DNA of 64,000 bases from JANNPJ01 sp965200525 (GTDB lineage Bacteria > Actinomycetota > Actinomycetes > Actinomycetales > Kineosporiaceae). Where the stretch lies: the NCBI GenBank assembly GCA_965200525.1, contig OZ241368.1, positions 2,790,001-2,854,000 on the forward strand, read 5' to 3'. Of the stretch, positions 25,144 to 31,600 are shown piece by piece (the first letter of the stretch is position 1; every line of letters starts with the position of its first letter). Under the pieces are notes generated by a model. That model was not told where the DNA came from and did not search any database. It saw nothing but the letters and a program-made list of their open reading frames with translations. The translations under genes were made by a program, and so were the position numbers.

Positions 25144-25296
25144 ATGAAGCCAACCGCAGCCCGCTGGTACCCCGTCCTCCTGCTCCGCAACGCCCTCGGC
25201 CGGTTCATGTCCCTCCGCGTCCCCCAGGTCCACAAGCCCCGACGCCGCCGCACCACGAGGCCGACCATCCCCGCCGTCCAGCTCGCCCTATTCTGA
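25144..25296 (+). CDS. Possible 50-aa basic protein
   Basis: From ATG 25144 the frame gives a short hydrophobic stretch ('WYPVLLLRNALGRFM') and a very basic Arg/Lys/Pro/Thr tail. A GAAGGGG sequence lies 10-16 nt before the ATG. It ends at the first base of the GGGACAC repeat region. No family recognised; it could be noise in GC-rich sequence or the remnant of an integrase-adjacent gene. Confidence 0.3.
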   Translation: MKPTAARWYPVLLLRNALGRFMSLRVPQVHKPRRRRTTRPTIPAVQLALF

Positions 25297-25528
25297 GGGA
25301 CACTTTAGGGACACAAAACCTCGGCAGCCGACGCCAAACGACACCAGACGATGGCAAGGTCAAACAGGCTCAACCACAGGTCAGCGGCACTATCCACGAT
25401 CATCCACAGAGATCGTCCGGGAGTCCGCGGGTTCCGGGTTCGATCCATTGGGGACCACAACCCGCCTGACCTGCGCAAACGGTGAGTTTCCCTAGATCAT
25501 CAAAGTGTCCGTGGGTGTAACGTGTCCC
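25297..25528. repeat. attP-like arrangement: GGGACAC repeats flanking a tRNA-T-arm-like core
   Basis: GGGACAC at 25297-25303 and 25308-25314 (11 bp apart) and the inverted GTGTCC/GTGTCCC at 25505-25510 and 25522-25528 flank a segment at about 25434-25459 containing GGTTCGATCC and GGGGACCAC, which resembles a degraded tRNA T-arm and acceptor end. Paired arm repeats around a tRNA-like core is the usual attP plan for tyrosine integrases. The core does not fold as a proper T-arm, so a remnant is more likely than a working site. Confidence 0.4.
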
Positions 25529-25572
25529 GGAATCCGCACGGCACGCACCTCATCTTTGCGAAGATCTCTGTC

Positions 25573-26400
25573 ATGGAAGCTGCGAAGAATCCTGACTACC
25601 TCCGGGCCGTTGCCGAGGCTGTAACGGAGTTCCGCCAGGCGCTAGAGGAGTTGCTCAAGCTGTACGTCTTCAATGATTGGTTGGCCCGCGGCATGGCCCC
25701 GGCTGTCTTTCCTCGGGACGGCATTTCCACCCAGCGTCTATCGAAGGCTCACGCAAAAGTGAGCCGAGCAGCGGGCCGGGCGAGTGCCGCACCTCCACTC
25801 ACAGGCATGTACATCAACGTTCAGGGCGCTGGGCCGGTGGATCCGATAGCGACGTGGGAATCGATCACGGAGCCGAAGCCACTGCTTGAGCCCAACAACG
25901 TCCTCGGCGCGTGCGACCAGATGCTCGGTAGATTGGAAGCAATGACGATCAAGGCCCAAGCAGAGGCGCCCCCCACCATCGGAGCTGCCGCGATGCATCC
26001 GTTGATCTGGGGCGCGGCCCGCGGCTTGTGGCGTGATGGGCACTTCCGAGCTGCAGTCGCCGCAGCCGCGGACAGCTTGGTCACCAGCGTCAAGAGCCGA
26101 ACGAAGCGTAACGACGTCGCGGAGACTACCCTTTGGACGGACACATTTTCGGCCCAGTCAGCCATCCCCGGTAAACCCCGGCTGCGCTGGCCCGGGGACG
26201 CGGCGGACCGGGACGTTATCAACATGAACAGCGGACTGCGCCACTTCGCGCCTGGCGTGCAGATGACCATCCGCAATCCCGCCGCGCATGGCCTTGGCGA
26301 AATGAGCGAGCAGGAAGCGTTGGAGAGGCTGGCTGCGCTGAGTCTTCTTGCCCGATGGGTTGAGGATTGCCGCCTTGAGGAGGATCCGGTGACGCAGTGA
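25573..26400 (+). CDS. TIGR02391-like protein with HEPN-type RNPAAH motif
   Basis: 275 residues. The C-terminal 125 residues ('MHPLIWGAARGLWRDGHFRA', 'AVAAAADSLVTSVKSRT', then 'RNPAAHG') match the TIGR02391 (Ymh-like) family, in which R234-x4-H239 is the Rx4-6H motif of HEPN ribonucleases. The N-terminal half is helical ('AVAEAVTEFRQALEELLKLY'). HEPN proteins are common RNase toxins or abortive-infection effectors; no partner gene lies beside it. Start at ATG 25573 preferred, because GTG 25522 lies inside the GTGTCCC repeat. It ends 50 bp before the first tRNA-Ala-like repeat unit and appears to be one cassette of that array. Confidence 0.65.
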   Translation: MEAAKNPDYLRAVAEAVTEFRQALEELLKLYVFNDWLARGMAPAVFPRDGISTQRLSKAHAKVSRAAGRASAAPPLTGMYINVQGAGPVDPIATWESITEPKPLLEPNNVLGACDQMLGRLEAMTIKAQAEAPPTIGAAAMHPLIWGAARGLWRDGHFRAAVAAAADSLVTSVKSRTKRNDVAETTLWTDTFSAQSAIPGKPRLRWPGDAADRDVINMNSGLRHFAPGVQMTIRNPAAHGLGEMSEQEALERLAALSLLARWVEDCRLEEDPVTQ

Positions 26401-26429
26401 TGGGGCTCAAGGATTGACTCACGGTGCCC

Positions 26430-26556
26430 GAAGACGGCCGGCCATGGAGTACAGCACGGAAGTACAGCAACCACCCCGACCGAGAAGGACGCCGGCCGAC
26501 CAGGACCGGGACGGCCCGAGCACGAACTGACCGTCTCCGACCCTCGCTCGCGTTGT
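26430..26556 (+). repeat. Arm-like flank left of tRNA-Ala core 1
   Basis: About 125 bp resembling 28515-28639. Both contain GTACAGCA twice, 13 bp apart (26449-26456 and 26462-26469 here), then 'GACGCCGGCCGA' and 'AGCACGAACTGACC', ending about 85 bp later at TTTGCAAGC. A consistent position relative to the core suggests integrase arm sites. Confidence 0.6.
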
Positions 26557-26598
26557 TTGCAAGCGGGGGGTTGACGGCTCGAGTCCGTTCGTCTCCAC
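26556..26598 (+). repeat. tRNA-Ala(TGC) 3'-end fragment, core 1
   Basis: 43 bp running from the anticodon loop TTTGCAA to CTCCAC. It matches core 2 at 27992 with two differences; one (C for T in the T-loop) would spoil a working tRNA. There is no 5' half of the tRNA, so this is not a gene but an attachment-site remnant. Confidence 0.75.
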
Positions 26599-26605
26599 AG
26601 CAGGT

Positions 26606-26641
26606 CAGAGGCCCACCCCGTGATCATGGGATGGGCCTCTG
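26606..26641. terminator. Hairpin downstream of core 1
   Basis: CAGAGGCCCACCCC (26606-26619) pairs with GGGATGGGCCTCTG (26628-26641) with one mismatch. It shares GGTCAGAGGCC with the hairpin after core 2 and so is probably the captured terminator of the original tRNA-Ala gene. Confidence 0.65.
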
Positions 26642-26652
26642 ATCTTGTCTCA

Positions 26653-26671
26653 GGCCATTAATGGGCCATTA
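26653..26671 (+). repeat. Paired GGCCATTA direct repeat
   Basis: GGCCATTA at 26653-26660 and 26664-26671, 11 bp apart, just inside the unit that follows core 1. A matching GGGCCATTCA pair, also 11 bp apart, lies at the other end of the same unit (27888-27908). Between here and the HNH gene (26672-27019) nothing else is recognised, though composition becomes AT-rich. Confidence 0.5.
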
Positions 26672-27019
26672 CTCCGCTTATGCCCTCCGTTGTACCGACC
26701 TGATGGACGGCGCCGATCCCGAAGACCTCGAACCCTTCATGTAGGTCGAAGGCTTTTTCAAGGCTCCGAGTGTGTGTACGGGCAAGGAACATCTCGCAAG
26801 GAAGTTCTACTTGACGAAGACCCCGCTCCCGGTGCTGGTATGCATTTCCTGAGTCTTCTTTGCGAAACACATCCGGTAGTTCTGTGATCCTTGGCTACCA
26901 AAGGACGAGTGCCGCGCGAGACTGATGGGACTATCGGGGTGCAAATTAACGTGCCTCACGAGAGGATGAGAGAAGATGCCCTGTACCCTGATTCGTAACG
27001 ATCGACCAGAGGGGATTCT

Positions 27020-27778
27020 GTGTCTCAGAGCAGGGCGAGGGTACAACGACAAGTACGTCAGCGGGACCGTTTTCTATGCCAATATCCGAGGTGCCGCACT
27101 GGAGGCCAACAATATGCCCACATAATTCCGGAATCTGAAGGAGGAGCTTACGACCTCTCTAACTTAATACTGCTGTGCTACGAACACCACAACTATTGGC
27201 AGGAGCCAGCGAGGGCGGCAAAGGAAGTACGGGCCAACCTCATAGCTCTATCCACGCGACTTCGAGACCAAGCTAAATCCGATGGCCTGCTGGCGAGGGT
27301 ATTTGAATTTCCAGCTACCAAAGATGCACGATTTGATTTGGGTGGGGGAATCTCTTTCCGTAATCATCAAATTATTCTTGGCTCTCCTCCCGATCACCTG
27401 AAGGAGCCGTATCTCAAGCTGGCAGTAGATGGCGTGGGTCTCATGGTAATAAATGCTAGATTTGAGGACGAGTACGGCCGGGAGATAATGAAAATAGAAG
27501 ATAATATGATGACGGTGGACACCTATAATGCTTGGGATCTCCTGTTAGAGAGACGCAGATTCTCGTTTCAGAACAATTCCGAAGAGATTGAACTGAACCT
27601 TTCGCAGGAACCAACTGGAGCGGTACGGCTTACCGGGCGTCTCTACTTAAACGGAGGGTTGTACAAAATCACAGATTCGGAAGTTGTCGATCTCAAAACT
27701 AGAAATCGCATGCGAGGCAACGTCAGTTTGAATCGCGCAACAGGCGCCATTTTCTCTCCAGGGATGATGAGTTTTTAG
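27020..27778 (+). CDS. HNH endonuclease-domain protein in a tRNA-Ala-bounded cassette
   Basis: 252 residues from GTG 27020 (AGAGGGGA ribosome site). Residues 18-58 are an HNH zinc-finger nuclease: C20, C25, 'AHIIPESEGG' (H34), N48 in 'LSNLILLC' (C53) and H56-H57. The remaining 190 residues are beta-rich and unrecognised ('FDLGGGISFRNHQIILGS', 'GLMVINARFEDEYG'), perhaps a target-recognition or sensor domain. The DNA is clearly AT-richer than its surroundings. It is the only gene between two tRNA-Ala 3'-end repeats and internal arm-like repeats, which suggests that it moved as a unit. Defence function is plausible but unproven. Confidence 0.7.
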   Translation: MSQSRARVQRQVRQRDRFLCQYPRCRTGGQQYAHIIPESEGGAYDLSNLILLCYEHHNYWQEPARAAKEVRANLIALSTRLRDQAKSDGLLARVFEFPATKDARFDLGGGISFRNHQIILGSPPDHLKEPYLKLAVDGVGLMVINARFEDEYGREIMKIEDNMMTVDTYNAWDLLLERRRFSFQNNSEEIELNLSQEPTGAVRLTGRLYLNGGLYKITDSEVVDLKTRNRMRGNVSLNRATGAIFSPGMMSF

Positions 27779-27887
27779 GACGACCCTGCTGTGCCCCTCG
27801 TCAAAGGTGGGCAAGGGTTCACGGAGTAGGGCCACGCGCGCAAAGTCATGTTGGCGATCATCGACGGGGGCAGCTTCCGGGCCTGGT

Positions 27888-27908
27888 GGGCCATTCACGG
27901 GCCATTCA
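27888..27908 (+). repeat. Paired GGGCCATTCA direct repeat
   Basis: Copies at 27888-27897 and 27899-27908, 11 bp apart, about 85 bp before core 2. They mirror the GGCCATTA pair after core 1. Confidence 0.5.
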
Positions 27909-27991
27909 GGAGGGCAACCTGAGGGTACGTCAGGCCGCTCAGGACACAGTGCCGAGCACGGTTTGGGCCTCTGCTACCGTGGTGTCAGAGA

Positions 27992-28036
27992 TTTGCAAGC
28001 AGGGGGTTGACGGTTCGAGTCCGTTCGTCTCCACCA
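27992..28036 (+). repeat. tRNA-Ala(TGC) 3'-end fragment, core 2 (with CCA)
   Basis: Starts at the anticodon loop TTTGCAA (anticodon TGC) and continues through anticodon stem, variable loop, an intact T-arm (GACGG/CCGTT around TTCGAGT) to CTCCACCA. Position 70 is T, as needed for the alanine G3-U70 identity pair. The 5' half is missing, so it is an att fragment, not a tRNA gene. Confidence 0.8.
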
Positions 28037-28042
28037 CGGGTC

Positions 28043-28075
28043 AGAGGCCGTTTTCGGAATCCGGAGACGGCCTCT
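28043..28075 (+). terminator. Hairpin downstream of core 2
   Basis: AGAGGCCGT (28043-28051) pairs with ACGGCCTCT (28067-28075), followed by TTCGT. It begins with the same GGTCAGAGGCC as the hairpin after core 1. Just after it lie ATACAACAGC and GTACAGCA (28097-28104), the same arm-like word seen left of cores 1 and 3. Confidence 0.65.
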
Positions 28076-28145
28076 TTCGTGAGATACAACAGCGAAGTAC
28101 AGCAACCTGCTTCAGTTGTCCTGCCTGAGGGTCGATTCTCGGTTT

Positions 28146-28427
28146 ATGTCTCCCCGTGCTCCCCGTTCCAAGAAGACGATCAAGAACCGACGAAGCCGAG
28201 CACTCAAAGAAGTAGGCTCGGAACGGACCCCCGAGGTGTGCGAGGTGTGGACTCGCCGCTACATGGCTGACAACAACGTCACTCCGAACGAGGCAGCTAT
28301 CGCAGCGCTGGTTGAGGTGAAGCGTGCGGATAAGTCCTTCGGCAACATGGCCATCGACTTCCTGCGCACCAGGCCTGAGTTGACTCCCAATGAGGCAGCC
28401 CGGGCCCTTCTGAAGCTGTATCCGTAA
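28146..28427 (+). CDS. Small hypothetical protein, 93 aa
   Basis: ATG 28146 starts a basic N terminus ('PRAPRSKKTIKNRRSRALKE') followed by helices ('AAIAALVEVKRADKSFGNMA', 'LTPNEAARALLKLYP'). 'TPNEA' occurs twice, at about residues 47 and 81, hinting at two short helical repeats. No family recognised. It is the only gene between core 2 and the partial core 3, so it looks like the payload of another small unit. Confidence 0.5.
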   Translation: MSPRAPRSKKTIKNRRSRALKEVGSERTPEVCEVWTRRYMADNNVTPNEAAIAALVEVKRADKSFGNMAIDFLRTRPELTPNEAARALLKLYP

Positions 28428-28510
28428 AAACGGCGGCGGCCAACTCCGCTACCGCTGGGTCGCTGGCAGCACGTCGTCTGGTTCGGCTCAGTTATCTGCC
28501 GGGCACACTT

Positions 28511-28655
28511 GCTGATGGCCGCCGGCCACGGAGTACAGCACGGAAGTACAGCAGCCACTCCGACCGATCAGGACGCCGGCCGAACCGGTTTGGACGACCC
28601 AAGCACGAACTGACCCTCCCCGACCTTCCCCCGTACTTTTTGCAAGCAGGGGTTG
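28511..28655 (+). repeat. Arm-like flank plus truncated tRNA-Ala core 3
   Basis: GTACAGCA at 28533-28540 and 28546-28553 (13 bp apart), the shared flank seen at 26430-26556, then TTTGCAAGCAGGGG at 28639-28652, after which the match to tRNA-Ala stops. It appears to be the third, decayed boundary of the array. The rest of 28428-28712 is without recognisable content. Confidence 0.6.
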
Positions 28656-28712
28656 GCCGACCATCAACCGCCCGCCCTGAAGTTGGGCAGGTCGCGGACC
28701 TAGGTTGTCCCC

Positions 28713-29030
28713 ATGAGCCGCCCCAGGGATGCTGACGACTGGGAAGCCGTCGAGACGTTCGAGGACTTCGTCGAACTGCTGAGGTTGCTCGCCTTGGACT
28801 GGGAGACAGACGAGGGTAAGCGGCTGAAGCGTGAGGGGGCTGGGCTGTGGGCCGGCGAGGGCGAGGGCGAGGGCGAGGGCGAGGGTGAGACGTGGGCGCA
28901 GGGGACGCCGGGTGCTTGGATGGAGTCGACCCACGCCTGGCTGACCGACTCGCATCGTGACGGTCAAGGGCTCGAGCCAAGTTGGCGCACCTTCGCCTGG
29001 ATTCTGTCGGTCGGCAGGCACTACGAGTAG
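28713..29030 (+). CDS. DUF7660-like protein with a Gly-Glu repeat
   Basis: 105 residues. 'FEDFVELLRLLALDWE' at the N terminus and 'SWRTFAWILSVGRHYE' at the C terminus match the pattern of a small family (DUF7660) of unknown function, often encoded in polymorphic-toxin or immunity contexts. A (GAGGGC)n hexanucleotide run (about 28856-28886) encodes alternating Gly-Glu in the middle and may vary in length. A TAGGTT -10 box at 28701-28706 ends 6 nt before ATG 28713, so it is probably leaderless. Last gene before attR. Confidence 0.6.
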   Translation: MSRPRDADDWEAVETFEDFVELLRLLALDWETDEGKRLKREGAGLWAGEGEGEGEGEGETWAQGTPGAWMESTHAWLTDSHRDGQGLEPSWRTFAWILSVGRHYE

Positions 29031-29154
29031 TGGGCAGTACTCAGGCCAAGGGTGCGCCACCCCTGCCAGCGGTCGACGCGCGGACGCCTTGTCGAATGTG
29101 TGTCGGTGACCTGCCGGGAACGTCCGTTCGTGCAGGCAAGTGTCATGCACAGTG

Positions 29155-29217
29155 CGGTCTTGAAAACCGTTAGCGGAGTGACCCTTCGCTCGGGGGTTCG
29201 AATCCCTCGTCCTCCGC
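29155..29217 (+). repeat. attR core: second copy of the tRNA-Ser 3' part
   Basis: Exactly identical to 8478-8540. The following 100 bp, including a hairpin at 29231-29268, is about 90% identical to the sequence after tRNA-Ser. The tRNA 5' half is missing here, so this marks the right end of the AICE. Confidence 0.93.
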
Positions 29218-29346
29218 CCACGCAGCAAAAACAGCCTCTGACCAGCGCGAATGCTGATCAAGGGCTGTTGCTGTTTGGTGAGACCAGGTCTCGCTCTGTC
29301 TCAGTGAACTTGGCCGGCTGGTACATGCAAGTCTCGTCGGACACCA

Positions 29347-29937
29347 TCAGGCGGCGGGCGAGACGAAGGCCAATGCCGGCTCTGTCTTACCGTCGCTGAA
29401 CTGATGGTCCATCGAGCCGATCCGGGTCCAGCCGAGTGCTTCGTAGGTGTGGATCGCCGCCCGGTCCTTGGCCATGACGTCCAGGACGGCTCGCCGGCCT
29501 ATCGCTAGGGCGTGCTGTTGCCCTGTTTCAGCGAGGCGGCGTCCGAGGTGCTGACCTCGTCCCTTTGAACCGACGAAGAGCCGACCGAGAACGGCAATGG
29601 ATTCCGCTGAGGAACCGCTCTGGGCCATCCACAGATGCGCGGCCTCGTCGTCCGGGCCTGGCCGCAACAAGGAGACCTGGGCAACGGGTTCGCCGTCCAA
29701 TTCCGCCACCCACGCACCGATCAGCCGATCGGACCTGAGCCAGGCGACAGGATCGGCGACTCCTTCCACCGGGTAGCCGTCGTGCTCGTGGACCTCCACA
29801 AGCACCTTGCCCAGCGCCGGAAGGTCAGACTCCAACCGCGGTCGGAAGTGGGCCGACGAGTTCTCGAGCAACAGTCCTCCACGGGTATCGATCAAGTGCA
29901 GGGTCGATGCATGGCAAACGACGCGAGACGCGCTCAT
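29347..29937 (-). CDS. GNAT family N-acetyltransferase
   Basis: About 196 residues. 'FRPRLESDLPALGKVLVEV' is the first helix region, 'IGAWVAELDGEPVAQVSLLR' the central strands, 'LGRLFVGSKGRGQHLGRRL' the acetyl-CoA loop (V-x-x-x-x-R-G-x-G/Q variant) and 'RAAIHTYEALGWTRIGS' the C-terminal GNAT signature. It acetylates an unknown small molecule or protein with acetyl-CoA. The start is uncertain: ATG 29937, ATG 29991, or TTG 29871, which lies just after a GGAGGAC sequence and closer to the domain start. First chromosomal gene after the AICE. Confidence 0.8.
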   Translation of the reverse strand: MSASRVVCHASTLHLIDTRGGLLLENSSAHFRPRLESDLPALGKVLVEVHEHDGYPVEGVADPVAWLRSDRLIGAWVAELDGEPVAQVSLLRPGPDDEAAHLWMAQSGSSAESIAVLGRLFVGSKGRGQHLGRRLAETGQQHALAIGRRAVLDVMAKDRAAIHTYEALGWTRIGSMDHQFSDGKTEPALAFVSPAA

Positions 29938-30424
29938 CACCGTCCAGTCGAACGGGTCGAATGCCGGATGAGCGCAAGCGCCAAGTGCCACAGCACAGGG
30001 CGTGCGTCATCTGGGGCACGAATCGAGCGGCAGTGGCCGCTCGACTCGTTGGCTTGGGCCAGCGAGGCGAGTACGTCTGGGGATCGTCGTCCTCCGTCAT
30101 TCTTATGCCTCGTCCGGCCGAGGTGCAGCCTGCGATCGGCTCAGAACGGCGGGCGGATTGTGACCCGCGGGCAGCGGTCGGCCAAGGAGCTGCTCGAACC
30201 GGCCGCCTTCGGTGTCGTCCTCGAACGGCAGCACGTTGAGCCGCGGGTATGAGCTCGTTGACCCGCACAACCCGCTCCGCGATCGCCCTGAGCTCGGGCT
30301 GTGGATGCGCTTCAGGCGACCGCTGAACCTGCCGAACCAGCCTTTGCTGCGGAGTCATGCCGTATCGTCGGCTGCGTATACCCCACCAAGGCGGCATCCG
30401 CACGCCGAGACGTCAGGGAGTACC
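29938..30424. other. Stretch without a confident gene
   Basis: Open frames exist on both strands but none has a convincing start, codon bias or fold. On the minus strand a helical N-terminal piece beginning near 30360 and a C-terminal-looking piece in another frame (to about 30108) could be the two parts of a frameshifted small gene. Confidence 0.35.
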
Positions 30425-30580
30425 GTGAACGCACTGCAGGACTTGGTCACCGTCGGCATCCTCGTCAGCGGAGCCATCGCGGGCGGGCACCTTGCCTGGC
30501 GGGGTACTGACAAGCTGATTGCGTTCCTCGGTACCGAACCCCGCGACTGGCTGGCGGCCAAGCTGCGCAGCGACAGCTAA
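30425..30580 (+). CDS. Small membrane protein, 51 aa
   Basis: GTG 30425 has AGGGAG 4 nt upstream. One hydrophobic helix ('LVTVGILVSGAIAGGHLAW') is followed by an amphipathic, weakly basic tail ('DKLIAFLGTEPRDWLAAKLR'). Single-helix miniproteins of this type are common and mostly uncharacterised. No neighbour suggests a role. Confidence 0.5.
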   Translation: MNALQDLVTVGILVSGAIAGGHLAWRGTDKLIAFLGTEPRDWLAAKLRSDS

Positions 30581-30792
30581 TGGGCCGGCCCGGTTCTCCG
30601 AGGACGGCCCCGGCCTGGTCCTCAAAACGCTTGACCGAGCTGGCATAGCCATCGCCTTCGTAGCAGCCCGCCGGCACGTGGGCAGCGGAATTTCGGCTTC
30701 CCGGTAGTTCAGATGATCATCCTCGGTGTTGCGCCTGGGGACACTGTGCCGCCTCTACGCTCGCGGTCACCTGCAGCGAGAGCGAGACCCTG

Positions 30793-31575
30793 ATGCGTTT
30801 CAATTCCCCGCCTGGCTGGCCGACCCCGCCTCCCGGATGGATGCCGCCTGCCGGCTGGCAGCCCAACCCGGCGTGGCCGCCGGCCCCAGTGGGGTGGGTG
30901 TTCTACGTCGAGGACGGCAGTCCGTTTTCGGGTCCGCCCGTCGGTGGGCCGAACGGCGTCCGAGCAGACTCACAAGGTGCGCCGTTCCAGCAGATGGTCA
31001 CGATCAGGCCGAACCGCCCCTGGTACCAGAAGAAGCGCTTCCTGATCCCCATCGGCGGGTTCGTTGTGCTCGTGCTCATCGGGATCTTCGCACCGAAGGA
31101 TCCGAACTCGAACGTCAAGGTGGCCGACGCCCCCACGCCGGCGGTGAGTCAGCCCGCACAAACCACGACCGCCCCGCCGCCCGCCAGGGCGAAGGCCACC
31201 ACGGCCGCGGCGAAGGCCACCACTGCGGCACCTGAGCCGACCACGATTGCACCGGCGGCAAAACCCAAGCCCAAGCCGACGAAGAAGGTCACGTCTGGGC
31301 AGCGGAACGCCGTGGCCAAGGCCGAGGAGTACCTGAGCTTCACGGCCTTTTCCCGCAAGGGCCTGATCAAGCAGCTCAAGTTCGAGAAGTTCTCCACCTC
31401 CGACGCCACCTACGCCGTTGACCACGTCGGGGCCAACTGGAACAAGCAGGCGGTGGCGAAAGCCAAGGAGTACCTGAGCAACCAGTCGTTCTCGCGGGCG
31501 GGGCTGATCACGCAGCTCGAATTCGAAGGCTTCACCCGGGCCCAAGCGAAGCATGGAGTCGCGGTCGCCTACTAG
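30793..31575 (+). CDS. Membrane protein with two Ltp-like helical repeats
   Basis: 260 residues. The N-terminal 45 residues are Trp/Pro/Gly-rich ('PPGWPTPPPGWMPPAGWQP') and resemble the cytoplasmic motifs before many actinobacterial membrane proteins. A single helix follows ('FLIPIGGFVVLVLIGIF', about residues 83-100), then a Thr/Ala/Pro linker and two copies of a 45-residue repeat, 'AVAKAEEYLSFTAFSRKGLI' and 'AVAKAKEYLSNQSFSRAGLI'. These match the Ltp/host-cell-surface lipoprotein domain; phage TP-J34 Ltp uses it to block DNA entry. Here it would lie outside the membrane. Function in this host is unknown. Confidence 0.8.
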   Translation: MRFNSPPGWPTPPPGWMPPAGWQPNPAWPPAPVGWVFYVEDGSPFSGPPVGGPNGVRADSQGAPFQQMVTIRPNRPWYQKKRFLIPIGGFVVLVLIGIFAPKDPNSNVKVADAPTPAVSQPAQTTTAPPPARAKATTAAAKATTAAPEPTTIAPAAKPKPKPTKKVTSGQRNAVAKAEEYLSFTAFSRKGLIKQLKFEKFSTSDATYAVDHVGANWNKQAVAKAKEYLSNQSFSRAGLITQLEFEGFTRAQAKHGVAVAY

Positions 31576-31600
31576 AACTAGAACCCGTAGTGGCTGCCCG

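Larger units (their letters stand above)
8478..29217. mobile_element. AICE-type integrative and conjugative element in tRNA-Ser, about 20.7 kb
   Basis: The 63-bp att repeats bound a module typical of actinomycete integrative and conjugative elements. Tyrosine integrase, MerR-type excisionase, RepSA-like rolling-circle initiator and an FtsK/TraB-type double-stranded DNA translocase lie in one leftward operon, with the integrase next to attL as expected. HTH regulators and small unknown genes follow, then an AT-richer cargo zone (about 21.0-24.7 kb and 26.7-28.1 kb) with putative defence genes and several secondary att-like sequences. All core genes appear intact, so the element may still be able to excise and transfer; this is inferred from completeness only. 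Confidence 0.9.

Noticed and set aside
25420..25465. A complete tRNA gene
   Set aside because: T-arm-like words are present, but the stem does not pair and no D-arm or anticodon arm can be drawn.
26556..28036. tRNA-Ala genes
   Set aside because: Only the 3' parts from the anticodon loop are present; no acceptor 5' strand, D-arm or anticodon 5' stem precedes either copy.
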